A stretch of 64,000 bases of DNA from assembly GCF_032854445.1 (NCBI RefSeq), contig NC_088296.1, positions 186,001 through 250,000 of the forward strand, read 5' to 3'. The position numbers and the translations under genes are program-made. Position 1 is the first letter of the stretch. The number at the start of each line of letters is the position of its first letter. The stretch is from Liolophura sinensis. Taxonomy: Eukaryota > Mollusca > Polyplacophora > Chitonida > Chitonidae. Of the stretch, positions 12,786-26,036 are shown in pieces. The notes below the pieces were generated by a model that saw nothing but the letters and a program-made list of their open reading frames with translations, searched no databases and had not been told where the DNA came from.

Positions 12786-12921
12786 CTGTCGACACAAATA
12801 CCCCCGTGCTTCACAAGTTGATAAAATGGAGCAGATTGAAACAGAAAAGATTTAGTTGTGAGAATTGATCGTGTTCTATGCAGGGGAGGTAAATCCCCCA
12901 TGATGTTTGTTCACATTCATA
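12786..12921 (-). promoter_or_regulatory. Candidate promoter and untranslated first exon, module 3 (A1)
   Basis: Exon end TGTCGACAG|GTAAG at 12786. The TATA-equivalent has decayed to TATGAAT on the minus strand (12915-12921). The TTTACCTCCCCTG segment of the exon is kept. The dyad upstream is at 13495-13510. Confidence 0.45.
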
Positions 12922-13494
12922 CTCTGTGATATCTCAACAATGGTTTGCACAGCTCGCCTTCAAGTTTATATGCGAATGTCATATTTCAACAAACAATCAA
13001 TTTCCTACAAAATTACCTCAGTAGATGTGTTCAAATCGTGTGTAGACTGAAAATGTTATCACTTTCGGCTCCAAACAGAATACGTTGAAAATATAGTTGA
13101 GAAATGTAGGATAGATATTCTGAATCCTGTACCGGTATTAGGAGATTAGGCTATAGCTACGACAATTGCCCATTAAATTTAAGTGGCATTACCCTCGTGG
13201 GGTCACTAAGGTGAAATCAGGCCTCTGGGCAACCTTGTCGTACTAGTCAACTAACCTTAAGCTCCCCCATGTGGCCCCTGTGAATATAGGCCTATAGACC
13301 GATATCTCCTCGAGTGGTGGAGTAGCCTACCTGTTGATCATGGAGTGCCTGTTTGCTGTGGACTGCGAACCTATTGGAAGAGAACGTGCTCCCAGTGGCC
13401 GAAGGGAGGTTAGTCTTGTGAAATTTTCAAGCCCAACACCACACATGGCCCTTGCTTAGGTAGAGGTGGGAGGTTGGATTGATCCTAATAGGCT

Positions 13495-13510
13495 GGAGTA
13501 GATATACTCC
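13495..13510. promoter_or_regulatory. Dyad GGAGTA-GATA-TACTCC
   Basis: Same site as at 7403, with a C-to-T change on one arm matched by a G-to-A change on the other, so the inverted repeat is perfect. Confidence 0.4.
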
Positions 13511-13639
13511 GAACTAAAATCTCAAGGGGTTGTAAATGTCAGATGATTCACAAATCAAAAAAAAGAAAAACAAAAACATGACGGTAACGACGTTTAATAA
13601 ACCTTAGTCGATCTCAGTTTGCCGCACAGTGTCCAAGTA

Positions 13640-13857
13640 GACATGCATATACCTAATCCGACTAGGTGCGTTACATGTCAAAAACTTGGACAAGGCAATG
13701 ACCAATATGCATATAAATTGGTTTACTTTCCTTGTGCAGGTGATGTTCGACGAAGGCTCTACACAGTGAAGTCTATGTATGCTTTGTTTGACAGCGTCAC
13801 TGGCGATGCCATCATAAAATACTTCAGGGCCATTGGCCTATATCATAAAATATAAAT
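13640..13857 (+). pseudogene. LINE 3'-terminal fragment
   Basis: Encodes a C-terminal stretch containing FDSVTGDAIIKYF and AIGLYHKI, matching the LINE tail at 31890-32250 (FDSIAGDATMKN, AIDLYRKI). This is typical of the end of RNase H-bearing LINE polyproteins. It lies at the junction between blocks A1 and A2, next to a trinucleotide array. Confidence 0.65.
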
Positions 13858-13868
13858 TCTAATTATCA

Positions 13869-13888
13869 GTATTAGTAGTAATAATAAT

Positions 13889-13943
<55 letters not shown>

Positions 13944-13953
13944 CAATCATGAC

Positions 13954-13985
<32 letters not shown>

Positions 13986-14060
13986 CCACCACCACCACCA
14001 CCATCATTATCATCATCATCATCATCATCATCGTCGTCGTCGTCATCATCATCATCATAC
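13869..14060. repeat. Trinucleotide microsatellite (TAA)n then (CAT)n
   Basis: About 25 TAA/AAT units followed by about 36 CAT units with internal CAC and CGT variants. It sits exactly at the A1/A2 block junction. Poly-Asp, poly-Ile and poly-Met ORFs here are artefacts of the repeat. Confidence 0.97.
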
Positions 14061-14599
14061 ATATGGTGGATTTTATTAAATATAATACGCCCGTATCCAA
14101 AATATCTTTCACTGCTTCTAATAATTATAACTAAAATGTTCCTTTAAAAATTTGGGCTAATTTGGGCAGAGGTGTTTTATAGTGATATTCGATAGATATA
14201 TAGCTCCCAGCCATAATTAGCAAGTCTGTGTGCAAAAACGAGATTATCGCTATTTAAATGTATATGTTCTAGCCAAGCCTGTTGACTACAGTGTCTATAA
14301 TGGTAACTTGACCCTGTATACTGTATGATAATTGGGCCAAACCTCTAGAATATCTCTATCTGCATAAGTTTATACAATATATAACAGATATAATAAACAC
14401 ATTACTAATAATGACACGAGCATTTCTTACTTATAATAAAACAGTTATAAACCAGGGTCAAATTTTGTATTCCAGCTCCCAGTGGTTTTTTATGTTATTG
14501 TCAGAAAGCACAGAAGTACAGACTACAATACACCTGCTTATCAATCAAAACGTTTAAACCGTAAAATGTTGACTTCGTTCCAACGTGTGAAGTACATGA

Positions 14600-14745
14600 C
14601 CGATTAGAGGTTGCATCCAGACCTTCCCACGTACGGCAGGGGGAAAGCGGGCATAAGCTGGACTTGAACTCACAGAAACCGAATTGGTGAGTGGAAACTG
14701 GGTCATTGCGCTGCGCTAGCCGACTGAGCCACAGAGCGCCCCCCC
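14600..14745 (-). mobile_element. Truncated tRNA-derived SINE
   Basis: Counterpart of the SINE at 4615-4860 with its tail and part of the body deleted. The head (ACAGAGCGCC on the plus strand) is followed by C-runs. Confidence 0.75.
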
Positions 14746-15658
14746 CCCAACCCCCCCCCCTCCCCGACCCGGAGATATGTAACCCATGTACACTGTGGGT
14801 CAGCGTCCATTCTATCTGCACACAAACAACTCGACCTAATATATAAGCCGACCTACATGGAGTATACGGCTGTCCTGATTGGCTTAGGTGTGTCAAGTTA
14901 CACACCTCATGATTGGTAATTAATGGGCGAGGTTGTAATGCTTGCTGAGTGGCACGTTAATAATCCATGTAGCCTTTCAGTTCTGTTACCTTGAAAACCC
15001 TGTCTGCAGTTCAGTGCATACCTTAGGTTTGAGCTCGCCTCCAAGTCGGGAGACCTTAGACCTGAGTCGCGTCATACCAAAGACTTCGAAAATGGCATTT
15101 CTTACTCTTCAGCTTGGGATATGAGAACATGTACATCCTAACCATGATTTTTTTTACTGTTACAATTTTTATATTTGGAGCAGAAAGGCGAACGTTGTAA
15201 GTAAACACACAGCGTTCCATACATGTCGGTTGCTCTGGTTATCTACATGCCCAGACAACACGTCAGTGGCAAGCAACGACCTTCAGCAAAACCCTACATA
15301 ATGCTTCTCAAGGTCAAAGCTTCAGAAAAATACATTAATAACGTACTATCGCCCTGTTTATATTGTGAAAAGATCGACATAATTGGACAGTATGAACTTG
15401 CCCCTAATTCAATTAGTCGTTTTTCTTGAGAAGAAAATAGTCCAACTGTTTATAGACAGTGTCAGAGGTTCACACACAGATCGAGAGTAAAGTCTATACT
15501 GTGACACACACCCTTAATCGTACGTCGACTTCGTGAGGATAAGCAGACCATTTACATTCTGTATGAGAGCTGGTCACACGATTAAGTAAAGACAACTCCC
15601 TCACCTGATAGAAATATCTAGATATAACAATAGGCCTACCCCATCTTACAAGACTTAC

Positions 15659-15792
15659 CTGTCGCCACTATTCCCACCGTGTTTCACTACTTGATAAAAC
15701 TGCGCAGATTGAAACAGAAACTACTTGCTTCCGAGAAATAGGTCATCCGAGCAGGGGAGGTAAATCCCTCAGTATGCTTGTACACATTTATA
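15659..15792 (-). promoter_or_regulatory. Candidate TATA promoter and untranslated first exon, module 4 (A2)
   Basis: Counterpart of module 1: TATAAAT at 15786-15792, donor GGCGACAG|GTAAGTC at 15659, same start-region motif. Confidence 0.5.
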
Positions 15793-16279
15793 CTACATGA
15801 CATTTCCACAATTGTAGAACAGTTCCCATTTACACGTTGTAAGTAAATGAACAGCGATCCATACAGGCATGATATCCGCGCTATGTGTGCCATAGGCAGC
15901 ACGTCACCGCCAGTAATTGACCTTCAGCACAACTGCACAATGCTTTTCAAGGTTAAAGCTTCACGACCTCAAATTAATAATGTAATATCGCCCTGTTAGA
16001 AGATCGACACAGTCAAACAGTATAAACCTGAACAAAAATCAGTCGTTTTCCTTAATACGCAAATATCGACGGTTTTAGGTTCACACACAGGCTGGCATGG
16101 CTGATGTTAAAGTCTATAAAGAAAGCGTCCCATTCGTATATCTACGTTGTGTTGATTTGAGGACGAGCAGACCAATTAAACTGTGTCTGACAGTGGGTGA
16201 CACGATCAAGTAAAGACAACTCCTTAACCTGACAGATCGTTTCCATCCAAACTACATATAATCGTCTCACAGAGCTTAC

Positions 16280-16414
16280 CTGTCGACACAAATCCCACCT
16301 GGCTTCACAACTTGGTGAAACTGAGCAGATTGGAATAAAAAATACTTAGTTCTGAGAAATGCACGTATCTGTACAGGGGAGGTAAATCCCTCAGTATGTT
16401 TGTACACATTTATA
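16280..16414 (-). promoter_or_regulatory. Candidate TATA promoter and untranslated first exon, module 5 (A2)
   Basis: Counterpart of module 2: TATAAAT at 16408-16414, exon end GTCGACAG|GTAAGC at 16280. The dyad upstream (16963-16978) has one broken pair. Confidence 0.5.
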
Positions 16415-17460
16415 CTCTGTGACATCTCAAGAATGGTTTCTTCAACTCGCCATTAACTTAAGGCCCATCCGTGAATGTCACACTTCAACGAATAATCAGT
16501 TTCCCACAAAATTACTTCAGCAAATGGGTTCAAATCATTTATATTTGTCATACCGTTTAGGTTCAAACAGAATACATTGGAAGTATAGTTGAGAAATGTC
16601 GGATGGATGTTCTCAAACCAGTATAATGAGAATAGGCAATAGCTACAATAGTTGCCCACTGGATTCAAGCGGCATTACCCTCGTGGGGTCTCCAGGCTGA
16701 AAAGAATACGGCCTCAGTCTTCTTGGCAAGCTTGTCGTAAAGGGCGCCTAACCTAGAGCTCTACCGTGAGGCCTCGGTGAAATATACACTCACATCTCCT
16801 ATATTTGTGTGAGGGACCATAGAGGAATAAGCCTACCTGTTTGCCCTGGGTTGCGACCCTTACTTGAAGAGAACGGTCTTGCGAGATTTTCAAGCCCAAC
16901 ACTTCACTTCGGCTCTTCTGTAGAGACTGAAGATCGGGTTGGCCTAGTTTGGCTAACCGATTGGAGCAGATATGCTCAAAACTAAAATCACAAGGGTGTG
17001 TAGATGTCAAGCGATACGCAACATAAAAAAGACGATGATACTTATCGCATTTGATAACCCCTCTTTTCCTCAGTCGATCTCTACACCGCCAAAGTAGATC
17101 TGTACAAACCTTATATGCTTTGCATGTATTAAGACAATAAAACGTTAAAATTGCGACGAAGCGTATACTCTATCGACCGTCCTCTCTTTATAAAAGAGAG
17201 GTCATTACCTCAAAAGAAACAATTCAAAAAGCACGTCACCGTATCTCTTCCGCGAACAGTGTCCTGAAAACTTCATTCGCCAGTGTGGAGAGTATCAACA
17301 TGTGTTGACACTCAAATATCACTGACTTGCCGATGATTGCTTACGATAAACCTAAAACAATATATGTAAAAGAATTAACTAACTTGTCAATAAATCTACG
17401 TCTGCATCTAACTGTATACTCAGTCAAGGCATCGCTGGACTGAAGTTTTTATAATATCTC

Positions 17461-17718
17461 GGGGCCGAGGTGGTTAGTGTGTCAGTGCGAAGCCTTGGCT
17501 CAGGGGGATCTCACCAACGCGTCGGCTGTGAGTCCAAATCCAGCCCAGGCTGTCTTCCTTTCTGCTCATACGTGAGAGGGTCTGACTGCAACCTGCGGAT
17601 GGTCGTGGTGTCCCCAAGGATCTGCGCAGTTTCCTCCCACCATAATGCTGGCGGTCGTCATATAAGTGAAATATTCTTGTGTCCGGAGTAAAACACCAAT
17701 CAAATAAATAAATAAATT
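17461..17718 (+). mobile_element. tRNA-derived SINE, plus strand (A2)
   Basis: Orthologue of 7911-8167, starting GGGGCCGAGGTGGTTAGTGT and ending in (AATA)n. Confidence 0.85.
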
Positions 17719-17779
17719 CATTAAACATCTCCAGCGCAATTATTAAAAGCTTTACCTAGAGTAATAGCATTGTTTTGCT

Positions 17780-19325
17780 GCAGGACGTCCTAAATCTTTA
17801 GTTGTGAGCTCTGAAATTGCTGACCAATTCTCCACATTATGATCAAAGACTAAAACTTCATTTTCCCTGTTCTTTACCCCCAGGGTGGGCTTTATTATAT
17901 AGATTTGTGGTCGTAACAACGTATAGAACGTGTGGTCATAGTAATATTTATTATAAGTTTCTAACCCATTTGTCATCTGAGCCACTGGAGACTCTCTTGG
18001 GCTTGTTTAATCATGATATTTGGATTAGTGGTAAGTTTTCCACCCTCATGGACGGGGGGGTGTATTATTCCGGTTCTAAAACCGGGTAAGGGTCATAATG
18101 AACCGCCTAATTAACGTCCCATAGCTCTTATCAGCGTAGTTAAGAGTATGGAACGAATAATAAATGATAGACTTCTTTGGAATTTAGAAACCAATACTTT
18201 ACTGTTTAATATTAAATGTGGTTTTCCTCAAAGTCGATCTAAAGTGTGTCGAATAAAAACTTTTATTCGTAATGATAAAAAACATAATGAACAAAACGTG
18301 TCACTATTTTTCGACCTTGAAAATGTCACCGAACTACGACGATGCCTGGAAATAAGGTGTTTTAAAAGGCCTCTCAGATATGGCACTTATCGCTTATGAT
18401 TATTTATCAGAGCTTTTATCTTATCGTCAGCTATCGTCAGTTTAGGTTTTCTCAGGAGCAAAAATTACCGTATTCCAGGGCAGCATACTGTCACCAACAC
18501 TGTTTAGCTTCAAACTTAATAAGCTTGTGAAAAACTTAAACATGTGGTACAGAAGGTTCTTTATATGTACAGTTGATGATTTCCGTATATGCTACCGCTC
18601 TAAAATATGAATAACATCGGCAAGACTGCTGCAGTTTTCTCTCAATAAGTTGAGACATGATTTTAGATTTTCTACGTCTAAAACCATCGATATGCATTTT
18701 TATTGTAAACGGATCTTCATTTCGACTTCAAGATTTTATGGTAAACCAGTGAAAATTGGGATCTGAAAACAGATTTTCAGGAGTCATAGATGATAGCAAA
18801 TTCCTCATTTCCCACCATGTGGAAATGCTTAAAGCTAAATGAAAAAAGCTATGCGTCGAAACAGACATTTGTATGCCAGCCGTCAACCAAGATGGTCATT
18901 CGAGGCCAATTCCCAAAACGACGTATAAGTAAGGGTCTGAATATAATTAAGGTCGTATATAACAAAGTCTAGTCTTGACTTATGTACTGAGCGGTCAATT
19001 TTATTAAATTTACATCGATCTTTTGTGAGGCCTAAATTGACCTTGGTTCCATCATTTACGGTTCCGCCAGGAAATCGTATCTAAAAATGTGGGATCCTGT
19101 CCATGACCAGGGTTTGAGGCTCAGCCTTGGTGCCTTTAGAACCTCACCCGTAGAGAGTTTATACGTTGTGGCTAACCAATCTTTAGTATACAACAGGTGT
19201 GTTCAGTATACAGTCCATGTGCTACAAAGCTTACAGCACATCCAAGAAGCCTTGCCTACGACTGCAATGTGTAAATATATGCAGATAGATGATTTGATAC
19301 TCGTGTGCAGTAATTTATTTAGAAG
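17780..19325 (+). pseudogene. Decayed LINE fragment (A2)
   Basis: Orthologue of the relic at 8168-9745, including MERIINDR near 18148 and the VDDFRICYRSK segment near 18580. Frame is broken repeatedly. Confidence 0.8.
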
Positions 19326-19598
19326 CTAACGTCAAACAAGAGGATATAGTTTGTGTGTCTTTTCCGGAATTTCCTCCTCAGCTTTTTCCAAAACTTAAAT
19401 AAATATCTGATCCAGGTAAACGGAAGGAAATCAGATACAAATCCTCTTATCATTCAGTTTTTGAGGGACAGCTAATTCTAGACCAGTAACGTCTAATATA
19501 TAACAATTAGCATCACTGCAGTGTTGTATATTTATGCTTCCAAAAGTTTGCAAAACCTATTGTTATTAGCGGTTCAAGCCATACAAGCTTGATGTACT

Positions 19599-19720
19599 TA
19601 TTTATTTTTTGTGATTGGTGTTTTACGCCGAACTCAAGAATATTTCATTTATACGACGCCGGCCCGCTTTATGGTGGACGCAAACCGGGTCAAGCCCGGG
19701 AAACCCACGACCATCTGCAG
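19599..19720 (-). mobile_element. Truncated tRNA-derived SINE (A2)
   Basis: Orthologue of 10009-10132. Confidence 0.78.
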
Positions 19721-22700
19721 ACATACAGGCTTGAATCCCTAGGCTTCAACCCCCAGTATATCTGTTCGAATTAGTATTATTCCCGACAGTTATGTGATAC
19801 ATTTTATGAGAAAACGACCAATGCTACATTCCCGAAACTTTAGAACGTTTTAGGAAAGTATCTGAAGTTGTGCTTTTTGACATTTGGTGACATTTGGTCG
19901 ACTGACATAGCGGCCATATTGGATTTCTGTTACACTAAACAAATCTTCCTCTCCAGAACCACTGATTCGATAGAGCTGAAAATTAAACTGCATTTGCACA
20001 AAGCCTGGGCACATTCAGGGTGATAACGAAAACTTTCTCGTTTGACAATTGTACAAGCTCGCTGTTGGGTGAAAATGTCTTGTGACACAAAACCAGAGAG
20101 AACGTGAAATGAATCAGACGTTCAGGAAAAGCACAAAGAGCTCAAAATGTAGTAGATGTACGTACAAGAAACCCATAGTGAAGACAAAACACATCCGACA
20201 TACATGTACAAAAAACCCAAAAGGGAATACAAGATGAATACTATTGTTTGTTGTTTTACTGCTTATTAATATGGAAACAAACAAAAAAAGGCACATGGCC
20301 GTTTGTGTTGAAGTGATCATGTAATTTCTGTAACAACCTAAGGGCCTTACATGTTCAGTTACTCAGTTTCCTCCAGAACAGGTTTCCACCCGTTAGCATA
20401 ATTTTGTACCCAGTTTTATGAGGTAATCACCAAAAGTCTTCAGATATGAAGTATCAATCTAACCGGAAAAGATTTATTTCTTTTGAAAGCTAATTTGTTT
20501 TAGTTCACCCATATATTTGCATTTTTTATTTTCTGTCATAAAACCACACTTCAAATGATGTTAAAGCATTACAGCGTCTGCTAACGCAGTATCCCTTTCT
20601 TCAAGAAACAGCTGATTCATGTGATGTAAGTTTGTTCGGCGAGGAGGTTCAATATATAATTATTAACTTTCAGTTATGTATACCATTCTCCAACTTATGT
20701 ATCTTATAAAAGCGACATACATTCTTCAGTAATCCATTAAAGGTAGTGCCCATTTTTCAGAGTGAGTTATCTCCCAAAACATTTCCAACCATATATGTAG
20801 GGTAACATATAATACTTTTTGTTACTATTGCAATGTTCCTTCAAAAAGCATTGTAAGACCTATATCAGTGTGTGTGCCTCGCTTCCCTTGTAGGTCATCC
20901 CTTCTGCTCAGTTAGAAATATGGTGATTTTTACTATTGTCATGCCATAAAGAGCGGTGTATGAAAAAGAATCTCGAGATGTTAAAACAGGGGAAAAGATA
21001 TCCACCAGAAGGAATGTTGGAACTTAACCATTTTGATAATGAAGTTATATATATATGGTCCACAGTGTTGTTACGGGGACACTTTGAAGACACCCCAAAA
21101 TCCTGATTGGAGATATACAACCTCAGGTAGACTGTATAAGTAGGTCAGCGTCAGTTATATCTTCACAAAGATAACCCTAGATAATCTATAAGCAAACTTA
21201 CACGGTTAATGGAGGGTGTCAGGACGACAGTATACATACATGCAGGCCTCTTTATAGCTTAGCTAGAGCTGTCTGTGTGAAGAGTGTAGAATTATTAATA
21301 CATGTAGTCTCTTAAATATAGATACATATATATCAGCTAAGTTAGAAAGTAGGCAAATTTTGCTTTTGTCATACCATAAAACGACTCTCGCGATATAAAA
21401 TAGGGGGGGGGGGGTGACCAACCCAGAAGCAATGCTGGATCTTGATCGTTTTCATCATGGAAACAAACGTATGTCTACAGTGTTGTAAGGGGGAGAATTT
21501 AAAGACACCTCAAAATCATGATTGGAGAGATGTTACCTCAGGTGGACTTTAGAAGTTTGTCAGCGCCAGTTGTATCTAGGTCATATATAAGCAATGGAGA
21601 TATACATGTATGTATTCGGCCATCCTGACGGGATAAGCTGTGTTAGCAGGCCCTATATATGTACCCTCGCGCAGTGATCACGGATAATGGAGGGTGTAAC
21701 ATATTGGACAATGATGACGGCAGTATACATACATGTAGGCCTTTCTATAGATTAGCTAGAGCTGTCTGTGTTAAGAGTGTGCAGTTAACAATACATGTAG
21801 CCGCTTAGTTATGGATACATATACATCTGGGTCTTAAAGTTGTAAAATAGACATCATTACCGGGACGTTATCTGTATTCATCACAGTAAGGCAGAAAATA
21901 TTCTGTGCAAATTCGTACATAATTTTAAGACTCGATTTACCTTTAGCACCATTACGTAAACCCTCATTCCTTAGCTTATAGGCTATCATATATCAAACGG
22001 GCTGACTTACATGGAAAAGGAAAACTGTATACCCTATTCATCAATTTTTGACTACCACAGTTTTATATTTGGAGCCGACAATCGAACGTTATTAAGACAG
22101 CAATAAACAACAATACGTGATCAAGCTAATATGTTCCGGCTTTGTGTACCACAGGCGACACCTCACCGCCCGTTACTGACCTTTAACATAACTCTGCATA
22201 AGGCCTTTCAAGGTCAAAGCTTAATAAACAATAGCGTAGAGGCCTCCCATCAACCTGTATACATGTGGTGACAAGATCGACATAATTAAACAGTATGAGC
22301 CTGAACCCAATCCAGTCGTTTTCCGTCAGAAGGAAATATCCAGACGGTCTATCGAGGGTGATACAGGTTCATACACAGGCTGATGGTAGAGTCTGTACGA
22401 GGACACGCACCAGTTGTCAGACAGTAACTAACATCACTGCTTTATATTACCTATTGCTGCTTAAGACATGGTGTTAGGGGCGTGTAATTGGTTACTATAT
22501 ACGTATTTACATAAACAGTTAGAAGCAAACCTTGACTGAGATAAATGGACATGGGGTCGTATTTCACAGGTTACCTGTGACCATTTGTCAGCTATAACAC
22601 TGTCGTTGCTGCTTTGGTTTTTCTTTCTATGGCGTACGTCTTGACTATATTGTGCCAGTGTGAGGACGATCCGACCAACTAAGCAGTGTCTGATAGTCGG

Positions 22701-22750
22701 TAAAACGATCAAGTAAAGACAACTACCTAGCTGAATAAATATTTCCACCC

Positions 22751-22754
<4 letters not shown>

Positions 22755-22812
<58 letters not shown>
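22755..22812. repeat. (TA)n microsatellite
   Basis: About 29 TA dinucleotides immediately downstream of the splice donor of module 6. A shorter version (about 19 units) is at 62453-62490 in block B. Confidence 0.97.
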
Positions 22813-22814
<2 letters not shown>

Positions 22815-22832
22815 CCGTTTTATAAGACTTAC

Positions 22833-22968
22833 CTGTCGACACAAATGCCACCGTGCTTTACAATTCAATACAAATGAACAGATTGATATGATAGATACTT
22901 AGTTCTCAGAACTGTACGTTATCCATGCAGGGGAGGTAACTCCCTCATGGTTTTTGTACACATTTGTA
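22833..22968 (-). promoter_or_regulatory. Candidate promoter and untranslated first exon, module 6 (A2)
   Basis: Exon end GTCGACAG|GTAAG at 22833, GAGTTACCTCCCCTG segment kept, TATA-equivalent degenerate (TACAAAT, 22962-22968). Upstream dyad at 23468-23483. Confidence 0.42.
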
Positions 22969-24403
22969 CTATGTGACATCCCAACAATGGTTTGCACAGC
23001 TCGCCTTTAACTTTACATCCAAAATTTCAAACAAATCAGTTTCCTACAAAATGACCTCAAGAGACAGGTTCATATCATATGTAAGCGTTATCACAAACAG
23101 AAAATATAACTGAGAACCGTTGGCTGGATTTTCTGAAACCAGTATATTGAGATTACATCTACAACAGTTGCCAACTGAATTCAAGCGGCATTACTCCCAT
23201 GGAGTCTCCGGGGTGAAATTCGGCCTCTGGGCAACATTGTCGTCAAAAAGGCAACTAACCTAAAGCTCTCCCGTATGGACCCTGTAATTATAATAGACCC
23301 ATATCGTGGAGTACCTGCTCCCTGGGTTGCGACCCTTAATGGAAGAGAACGGGATCCCAGTGTCTGAGGGCAGGCTGGATTTGCGAGATTTTCAATCCCA
23401 ACATTGAACATGGCTCTTACAGGGATAGAGACAGGAGGTCGGATTGGCCCAGTTCGACCAACCCGCTGGGGCAGATATGTCCCGAACTGAAACCTCAAGG
23501 GGTTGTAAATGTCAATTGATTCACAAAGCAAAAAACTGACAGTAACAGCAAACACAGTAAGTACATATTAACATTTAATAAACCTTGTGTTTCTCACTTG
23601 ATCTCAGTTTGCCCACACAGTGTTCAAGTACATTTTATCTGGTCCAAACATGTGCTACCATTTTGGTTCATTTTGATTGTTTTCCTTACTATATCAAAAA
23701 CCATTAAGCGGCTCGTGTGTTCAACTTGTTCTAGCCACGATGTTCCCATGTGCAGGAAAGGGACATGAGGGTTTGACAGTACTAAAGCAAACAAATGTTT
23801 CAATTGTGGCCTCTTCTGCGGTCTGCTCTCTATTTATATAAGTGATTCATGTCATTTGCCTATAAACTCAAAACAATGTTACTTTGCAGGTAGCACGTAG
23901 CCCCATCTGTTCCTCAGGTACTCTCCTGAAAACCTAATTTGCCAATGTGGTACGAGATTATCCACATCAAAAATTCCACAAAAAGGATCTAATCAGCATA
24001 GTAGTAAACCTAGTGGCCCTTCAGACCAGCTGAGGCCACCACATCTGGTGTGAATTGTCCCCTAAACTGCTCTTACGGTTTGTTTGTAAACAGCGTTTGA
24101 CAAGCTGGGTCGGAATGGCAAACTGTTGAGTATGGGGGGGAGAGAAATGATTACAAAACATCATTTCATACACCAGGTAAATCAGAACTGGCAGGTATGG
24201 ACTCTGGATAAAAATCAAAGTACCGCCAATCAAATAGCGCATGCAGACCCTCACACGGTCTCTGTCTTGCCCATAAAGTTTCAGGAAAATGCCAAATGCT
24301 CTCTTAAAAGGTACGTGCTATATTCAACACCGCAAAGATCAGGAGGTTTGACTGTACAACAGTTACCTGTATCTAACCAGTTTTATTACGTGTTAATGTT
24401 TTA

Positions 24404-25895
24404 ACACTTTTTATAGGTATTAACATTCCCTCTCCTTTAAAACTGCTAACTTCTGTAAAACTCTGTTCTAACAGTTGGTTCAAGGTATTGATTAGCCAAC
24501 TTTGTTATTGGAGTTGTGATGTGAACACTCCCACAAGCGGTAACACATGAACACTTCATAAAGTGGTCAGACACACTCTTATGTGCTGGGACATTTACAA
24601 TGTTAAATGTAAGACTATAGTGTTTAGAGTGTGAACGTCCTTCCACCACGGTGGGCCGCCTTACCAGCTACATGTCTCCTCGATTCGAGGCACAGGATTT
24701 CATACAGTAAGTCAACTGACCATGAGATGAGAGTGGGCATAGCTCATAAACAAAAGGCTCTAAGCCGACATTATCAGTCTTTATGGTTGAACGAAAAGAT
24801 AAATATGCAAAAAAAAAAAAGAAATATATGGCAGAAAATGCGCACGGGATATTTGTAGGATTAGAGCTTCCAGGGCCAAGTCGGTTCCTGGACACTCACC
24901 AGGTGTTGTACCGGATAATTGTAGAAATGCTATAGCCAGCAGAGGAAATTATTTTGTTCATCACGCATTACACAAAATATGTCTCAGACAAGTCTGTCTA
25001 TAACGTGTAAACCTCCTGGAGCATACCTTGCGCCTTTTCATCCCTGAAAACTGTTGACTGCCTCTTTTATATAATTCTTTTCTAATTTTATACATCACTT
25101 ACTTTCTTAGTTCTTTGTTTGTGTTAAGCATCGTTATGTGAACTGGATTTGTCATTATTGACTTGGAACATCCATATTGGCTATGACTGGTATACCACTT
25201 TGTCTCTTTGTTTCGACGCATGTATACAATCAGCAAACTTTATGAATATTTATTAAAAAACAAATAAAAAGGATTCAGCTGTTTCTTCTGCTGGTTTCAT
25301 ATTTTAAATTTATTTCCCAGAAATCGCATAAAAAGAGTCCCCGGTTGTGTGAAATACGCCGCGCTTGTTAACATGCAGGAGTTCTGCTAATGTAGATTCC
25401 CATCACAGATGCTAAGAGGTTTCGTCATCCTTGAATGTTTCATCATCTCGCGAGCTTACTTAAGCCAGAACTGCCGGGACCAAGGGGGATCAGGAACCCT
25501 CGAATGTTGCACCAGGACAGACGACCCCTACAGGGATTTTGTAGCGATGTCCATGAGCATAAACTCAGAAATGTCATACATTATGGACAAATAAGATTTT
25601 GATTTAAAAGCAGTTTTATTAACAGCCAATGAGAAAAGCCAATCCGAACAGCTGTGATACTTTGGCAGCGTTGGCGGTGATGGGGGACTGGCCGTATATA
25701 ACGATCATGTCAAGCGTGTGTGCTATAGCACGATCTAACCAGGACGACACAAGCAAGGCTTTGGGTGATGATGTTTAACGGTTGGTGACTCAGCGCATGC
25801 GCCTGTAAAACTCACATCACATTGAGCCAAAAACAATGGTACGTATAATAAGGTCTATGAGCTTCAAACATATTTACCATATTCAACAATTAAGA
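24404..25895. other. Gene-poor unique DNA with a LINE relic
   Basis: No gene recognised. The stretch about 25080-25225 on the minus strand matches the LINE segment at about 9240-9345 (ATGCGTCGAAACA and the region after it), so it is a small LINE relic. The rest gives no convincing similarity or splice pattern. Confidence 0.5.
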
Positions 25896-26036
25896 TTATA
25901 GTTTTATCTGACTGACGCCTTTAATCATGTCCTCTGCCTTCTCAGCGATCATGACGGTCGCGGCCTTGGTGTTTCTGGACGTGATTTCCGGTATCACAGA
26001 AGCGATGGCACAGGCAGACGACCGATCTCTTTTACC
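25896..26036 (-). CDS. Possible terminal coding exon of an unrecognised gene
   Basis: Minus strand: a strong acceptor (pyrimidine-rich GTTTGTGTTTTTCAG) is followed by 46 open codons and TAA. The predicted segment contains SSACAIASVIPEITSRN and ATVMIAEKAEDMIK and is amphipathic, with good codon variety, unlike the low-complexity ORFs around it. AATAAA lies about 280 nt downstream on the minus strand (near 25613). I do not recognise the family and found no convincing upstream exon, so it may be a gene fragment or chance. Confidence 0.3.
   Translation of the reverse strand, partial: GKRDRSSACAIASVIPEITSRNTKAATVMIAEKAEDMIKGVSQIKL

Larger units (their letters stand above)
4100..13640. repeat. Segmental duplication block A1
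   Basis: About 9.5 kb upstream of TRIM copy A, repeated as A2 (14150-24400) and B (46940 to window end, without its LTR insertion). Order of contents: SINE, first-exon module, SINE, second module, SINE, LINE relic, truncated SINE, unclassified DNA, third module. A1 lacks about 150 bp found in A2 (near 16570-16715) and about 480 bp found near 21200-21690. Confidence 0.9.
14150..24400. repeat. Segmental duplication block A2
   Basis: Tandem, same-orientation copy of block A1 beginning at TTTGGGCTAATTTGGGCAG (compare 4110) and running to where homology with block B is last visible. It carries its own three first-exon modules, the LINE relic and the SINEs. It lacks the minus-strand SINE of 6059-6294. 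It has an extra 480-bp segment (21200-21690) shared with block B, so A2 and B appear closer here. Confidence 0.9.

Noticed and set aside
13859-14134. Open frames of poly-Asp, poly-Met and poly-Ile
   Set aside because: They are translations of a trinucleotide microsatellite on both strands.
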